64,000 nt of DNA, taken from NCBI RefSeq assembly GCF_014697195.1, contig NZ_JACJRJ010000029.1, positions 1 through 64,000 on the forward strand, read 5' to 3'. Source of the stretch: Cylindrospermum sp. FACHB-282. Its GTDB lineage: Bacteria > Cyanobacteriota > Cyanobacteriia > Cyanobacteriales > Nostocaceae. The position numbers were made by a program, and so were the translations under genes. This document shows, one piece after another, positions 61,605-64,000 of this stretch (position 1 is its first letter; every line of letters starts with the position of its first letter). Below the pieces are notes generated by a model, which was not told where the DNA came from, ran no database searches, and saw only the letters and a program-made list of their open reading frames with translations.

Positions 61605-63710
61605 ATGAGTGCAATTGCTACTATTTCTCAGAATCCATTACTCCAAGGCCTTGGTTTACCTCCCTTCACAGAAATTAAACCAGAGCAAGTAGAACCAGCC
61701 TTTAGCCAGCTGTTAGCAGAACTTAACAAACAATTGACCATCTTAGAGGCCAATGTACAGCCTACCTGGAGCGGGTTAGTAGAACCTCTAGAAAAGTTGA
61801 CAGAACGGCTGTACTGGAGTTGGGGCATACTCAACCATTTAATGGGTGTGAAAAATAGCCCAAAACTCCGGGACACTTATGAAACGGTACAACCACAGGT
61901 AGTACAATTTATCAACACCCTCGGTCAAAGCCAAGCCATCTACAATGCTTTTAAGACACTCCGCGCCAGCAAAGCCTGGGAAACATTAGAACCAGCCCAG
62001 CAGCGCATTGTCGAAGCAGCCATCCGCGATGCAGAATTTTCCGGTGTTGGGTTAACAGGAGAAGCACGCGATCGCTATAACGCCATTCAGATGGAGTTAG
62101 CAGAACTTTCCACCAAATTCTCTAACCATCTCCTCGATGCCACCAAAGCCTTTAGCTTAACCCTAACAACCAAAGAAGAAATTGAAGGCTTACCCAACAG
62201 CTTACTTAGTCTAGCTGCCCAAGCTGCCCGTGAGGCTGGTGAAGAAAACGCCACAGCAGAAAATGGCCCCTGGCGCATCACCTTGGACTTCCCCAGTTAC
62301 GGACCTTTCATGCAGCATAGCACCCGTCGGGATCTGCGCGAAAAGCTCTACAAAGCACACATCACTCGTGCTTCCTCTGGAGAATTGGATAACAACCCTT
62401 TAATTGAACGCATTTTAGACTTACGGCAAAAACTGGCAAATTTAATCGGCTTTAATAATTTTGCCTCACTCAGCCTAGCCAGTAAAATGGCCCAAAAAGT
62501 TCAAGCAGTAGAAAAGCTTTTAGAAGAACTACGACAAGCTAGTTATGATGCTGCTGTCCAGGACTTGGAAGCACTCAAAGCCTTTGCTTTATCTAAGGGA
62601 GCAGCAGAAGCTGCGGATTTAAAACACTGGGATATCAGCTTTTGGGCAGAACGCCAACGGGAAGAAAAATTTGCCTTTACCGTTGAAGAATTACGTCCCT
62701 ACTTCCCCCTTCCCCAAGTGTTAGATGGGTTATTTGGGCTAGTAAAGCGCCTGTTTGGCGTCACCGTCACCCCTGCTGATGGTCTAGCTCCAGTCTGGCA
62801 TGAAGATGTGCGTTATTTCCAAATTGCTGATGAAAACGGTACACCCATCGCCTACTTTTACCTAGATTCCTACAGCCGTCCCGCAGAAAAACGCGGTGGT
62901 GCTTGGATGGATGTATGCATCAATCGGGGCAAAACTACAGAAAATGGTGTGACTGCCATCCGCTTACCTGTAGCTTATTTGATATGTAACCAAACGCCCC
63001 CAGTAGATGGCCAGCCTAGCTTGATGACTTTCTATGAAGTGGAAACTTTGTTTCACGAGTTTGGACATGGCTTGCATCACATGCTCACCAAAGTTAACTA
63101 CACCGCCGCCGCAGGCATCAATAATGTAGAGTGGGATGCAGTGGAACTGCCCAGTCAGTTTATGGAAAACTGGTGCTATGACAGACCAACTTTGTTTGGT
63201 ATGGCTAGACATTACGAAACTGGTGAACCCCTACCAGAGCATTATTATCAAAAGCTGCTAGCAGCACGTAATTATATGAGCGGTTCTGCCATGTTGCGGC
63301 AAATCCACTTGAGCCGGGTTGATTTGGAACTACACCACCGCTATCACCCTGGTAGTGATGAAACCCCCGCAGATGTCCGCCATCGCATTGCCAAAACTAC
63401 TTCTGTTTTGCCACCATTGCCTGAAGATGCTTTTTTATGCGCCTTTGGACACATTTTTGAAGGTAGTTATGCAGCCGGTTACTACAGTTATAAGTGGGCT
63501 GAAGTCCTGAGTGCTGACGCTTTTGCCGCTTTTGAAGAAGCAGGGTTAGAAGATGAAGCAGCCTTACAAGCTACCGGTAAACGCTACCGTGATACGGTGT
63601 TGGCCTTGGGGGGTAGTAAGCATCCAATGGAGGTATTTCAAGCCTTTCGGGGACGGGAACCGAGTACAGGGGCTTTACTTAAGCACAATGGTTTGCTAGC
63701 TGCGGTTTAA
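61605..63710 (+). CDS. prlC: Oligopeptidase A (M3 family zinc metallopeptidase)
   Basis: A 701-residue M3 peptidase that degrades short peptides in the cytosol, including cleaved signal peptides. The zinc motif HEFGHGLHHML carries His484, Glu485 and His488; the third zinc ligand is the Glu in NNVEWDAVELPSQF. N-terminal NPLLQGLGLPPFTEIKPEQV and the C-terminal SYAAGYYSYKWAEVLSADAF and FRGREPSTGALLKHNG are typical of OpdA/PrlC. A frame opens upstream at 61482 inside the SDR gene, but the ATG at 61605 (MSAIATISQNPLL) matches the family start and length. Confidence 0.95.
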   Translation: MSAIATISQNPLLQGLGLPPFTEIKPEQVEPAFSQLLAELNKQLTILEANVQPTWSGLVEPLEKLTERLYWSWGILNHLMGVKNSPKLRDTYETVQPQVVQFINTLGQSQAIYNAFKTLRASKAWETLEPAQQRIVEAAIRDAEFSGVGLTGEARDRYNAIQMELAELSTKFSNHLLDATKAFSLTLTTKEEIEGLPNSLLSLAAQAAREAGEENATAENGPWRITLDFPSYGPFMQHSTRRDLREKLYKAHITRASSGELDNNPLIERILDLRQKLANLIGFNNFASLSLASKMAQKVQAVEKLLEELRQASYDAAVQDLEALKAFALSKGAAEAADLKHWDISFWAERQREEKFAFTVEELRPYFPLPQVLDGLFGLVKRLFGVTVTPADGLAPVWHEDVRYFQIADENGTPIAYFYLDSYSRPAEKRGGAWMDVCINRGKTTENGVTAIRLPVAYLICNQTPPVDGQPSLMTFYEVETLFHEFGHGLHHMLTKVNYTAAAGINNVEWDAVELPSQFMENWCYDRPTLFGMARHYETGEPLPEHYYQKLLAARNYMSGSAMLRQIHLSRVDLELHHRYHPGSDETPADVRHRIAKTTSVLPPLPEDAFLCAFGHIFEGSYAAGYYSYKWAEVLSADAFAAFEEAGLEDEAALQATGKRYRDTVLALGGSKHPMEVFQAFRGREPSTGALLKHNGLLAAV

Positions 63711-63730
63711 AGTTTAGTAGCTCTTTGGGT

Positions 63731-63763
63731 CTTCGTGGTTAAAAAAGATTGTGAACCACGAAG
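63731..63763. terminator. CTTCGTGGTT hairpin after the oligopeptidase gene
   Basis: CTTCGTGGTT (63731-63740) and AACCACGAAG (63754-63763) form a perfect 10-bp stem. The sequence is a dispersed-repeat type, with A-rich DNA on both sides; it may end the oligopeptidase transcript. The remainder of the window to 64000 shows no gene. Confidence 0.55.
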
Positions 63764-64000
63764 GCACGAAGTAAGAAAAATCTTAAACAATTGATGAATT
63801 ATTTAGGATTGCTATATATGTTGATTGGTGCGAAAGTCCCCCTCTTGTGTGACTCTCGGAAAACAATAATCGAAGGCAGATTTTGCAACTCTAATTTAAT
63901 CAAGGTTTGGAGCTTTATTTTTTTGTGAGAAAAGAAAATTCATAGCCAAAAAGTGAAAACTAAAGTCCCGTAAACCTTTCAGCTATTGCATTATCCCAAA

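Overview
The window looks like chromosomal DNA of a filamentous, probably heterocyst-forming cyanobacterium (Nostoc/Anabaena-like). The evidence is the dense scatter of the HIP1 octamer GCGATCGC, a ChlH-type Mg-chelatase large subunit, a PatA/PilG-type chemotaxis operon, a PEP-CTERM protein, DUF29 and DUF1400 proteins, a TxlA-type thioredoxin, and many short dispersed repeats of the Nostocales kind. Genus is an inference from style, not from a marker gene.

Layout. 1-6.2 kb: a nuclease-like protein, a DUF29 protein with a coupled micro-ORF, a DHH phosphoesterase, an HNH endonuclease, alanine racemase (alr) with a clear terminator, and tRNA-Leu(UAG) with a textbook promoter. 6.2-7.6 kb: decayed DNA with a frameshifted pseudogene and repeats. 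7.6-15.8 kb: five-gene chemotaxis/phototaxis operon (PATAN-REC, CheY, CheW, MCP with GAF, CheA-REC), the pil/hmp type that acts on type IV pilus motility. 16.4-22.3 kb: DUF1400 alpha/beta hydrolase, PEP-CTERM protein, a three-gene set (tail-collar protein, GNAT, Tat-type exported protein), an IS5 transposase scrap and a Kir-type potassium channel. 22.5-27.1 kb: MFS exporter and three DUF2382 proteins in a row. 27.6-33.2 kb: transketolase, small membrane proteins, an NDH-2 scrap, a DUF4231-like protein and KDPG aldolase. 33.3-40.4 kb: two L,D-transpeptidase paralogues, S4 protein, Hsp70-like protein, membrane proteins and a GNAT. 40.5-44.2 kb: ChlH paralogue. 44.6-54.8 kb: amidase with peptidoglycan-binding repeats, LURP-like protein, three consecutive secreted proteins, CHAD, NIL-ferredoxin, TxlA, MFS, and a lysozyme / peptidoglycan-binding / transpeptidase-like fusion. 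55.3-63.7 kb: DNA cytosine methyltransferase downstream of murG, NTF2-like secreted protein, two SDRs and oligopeptidase A.

Two themes recur. Cell-wall metabolism is represented by alr, murG, two L,D-transpeptidases, an amidase and the lysozyme fusion, although these genes are not in one operon. Short mobile repeats have shaped the intergenic DNA: a roughly 105-bp element with terminal inverted repeats is present twice, one copy sits inside another repeat whose empty form is also in the window, and a typical intergenic repeat lies in frame inside the ChlH-like gene.

I found no CRISPR array, rRNA, intact transposase or prophage. No wholly new system could be proved. The best candidates for something little described are the tail-collar/GNAT/exported-protein trio, the lysozyme-transpeptidase fusion, and the nuclease-like and DUF4231-like proteins.
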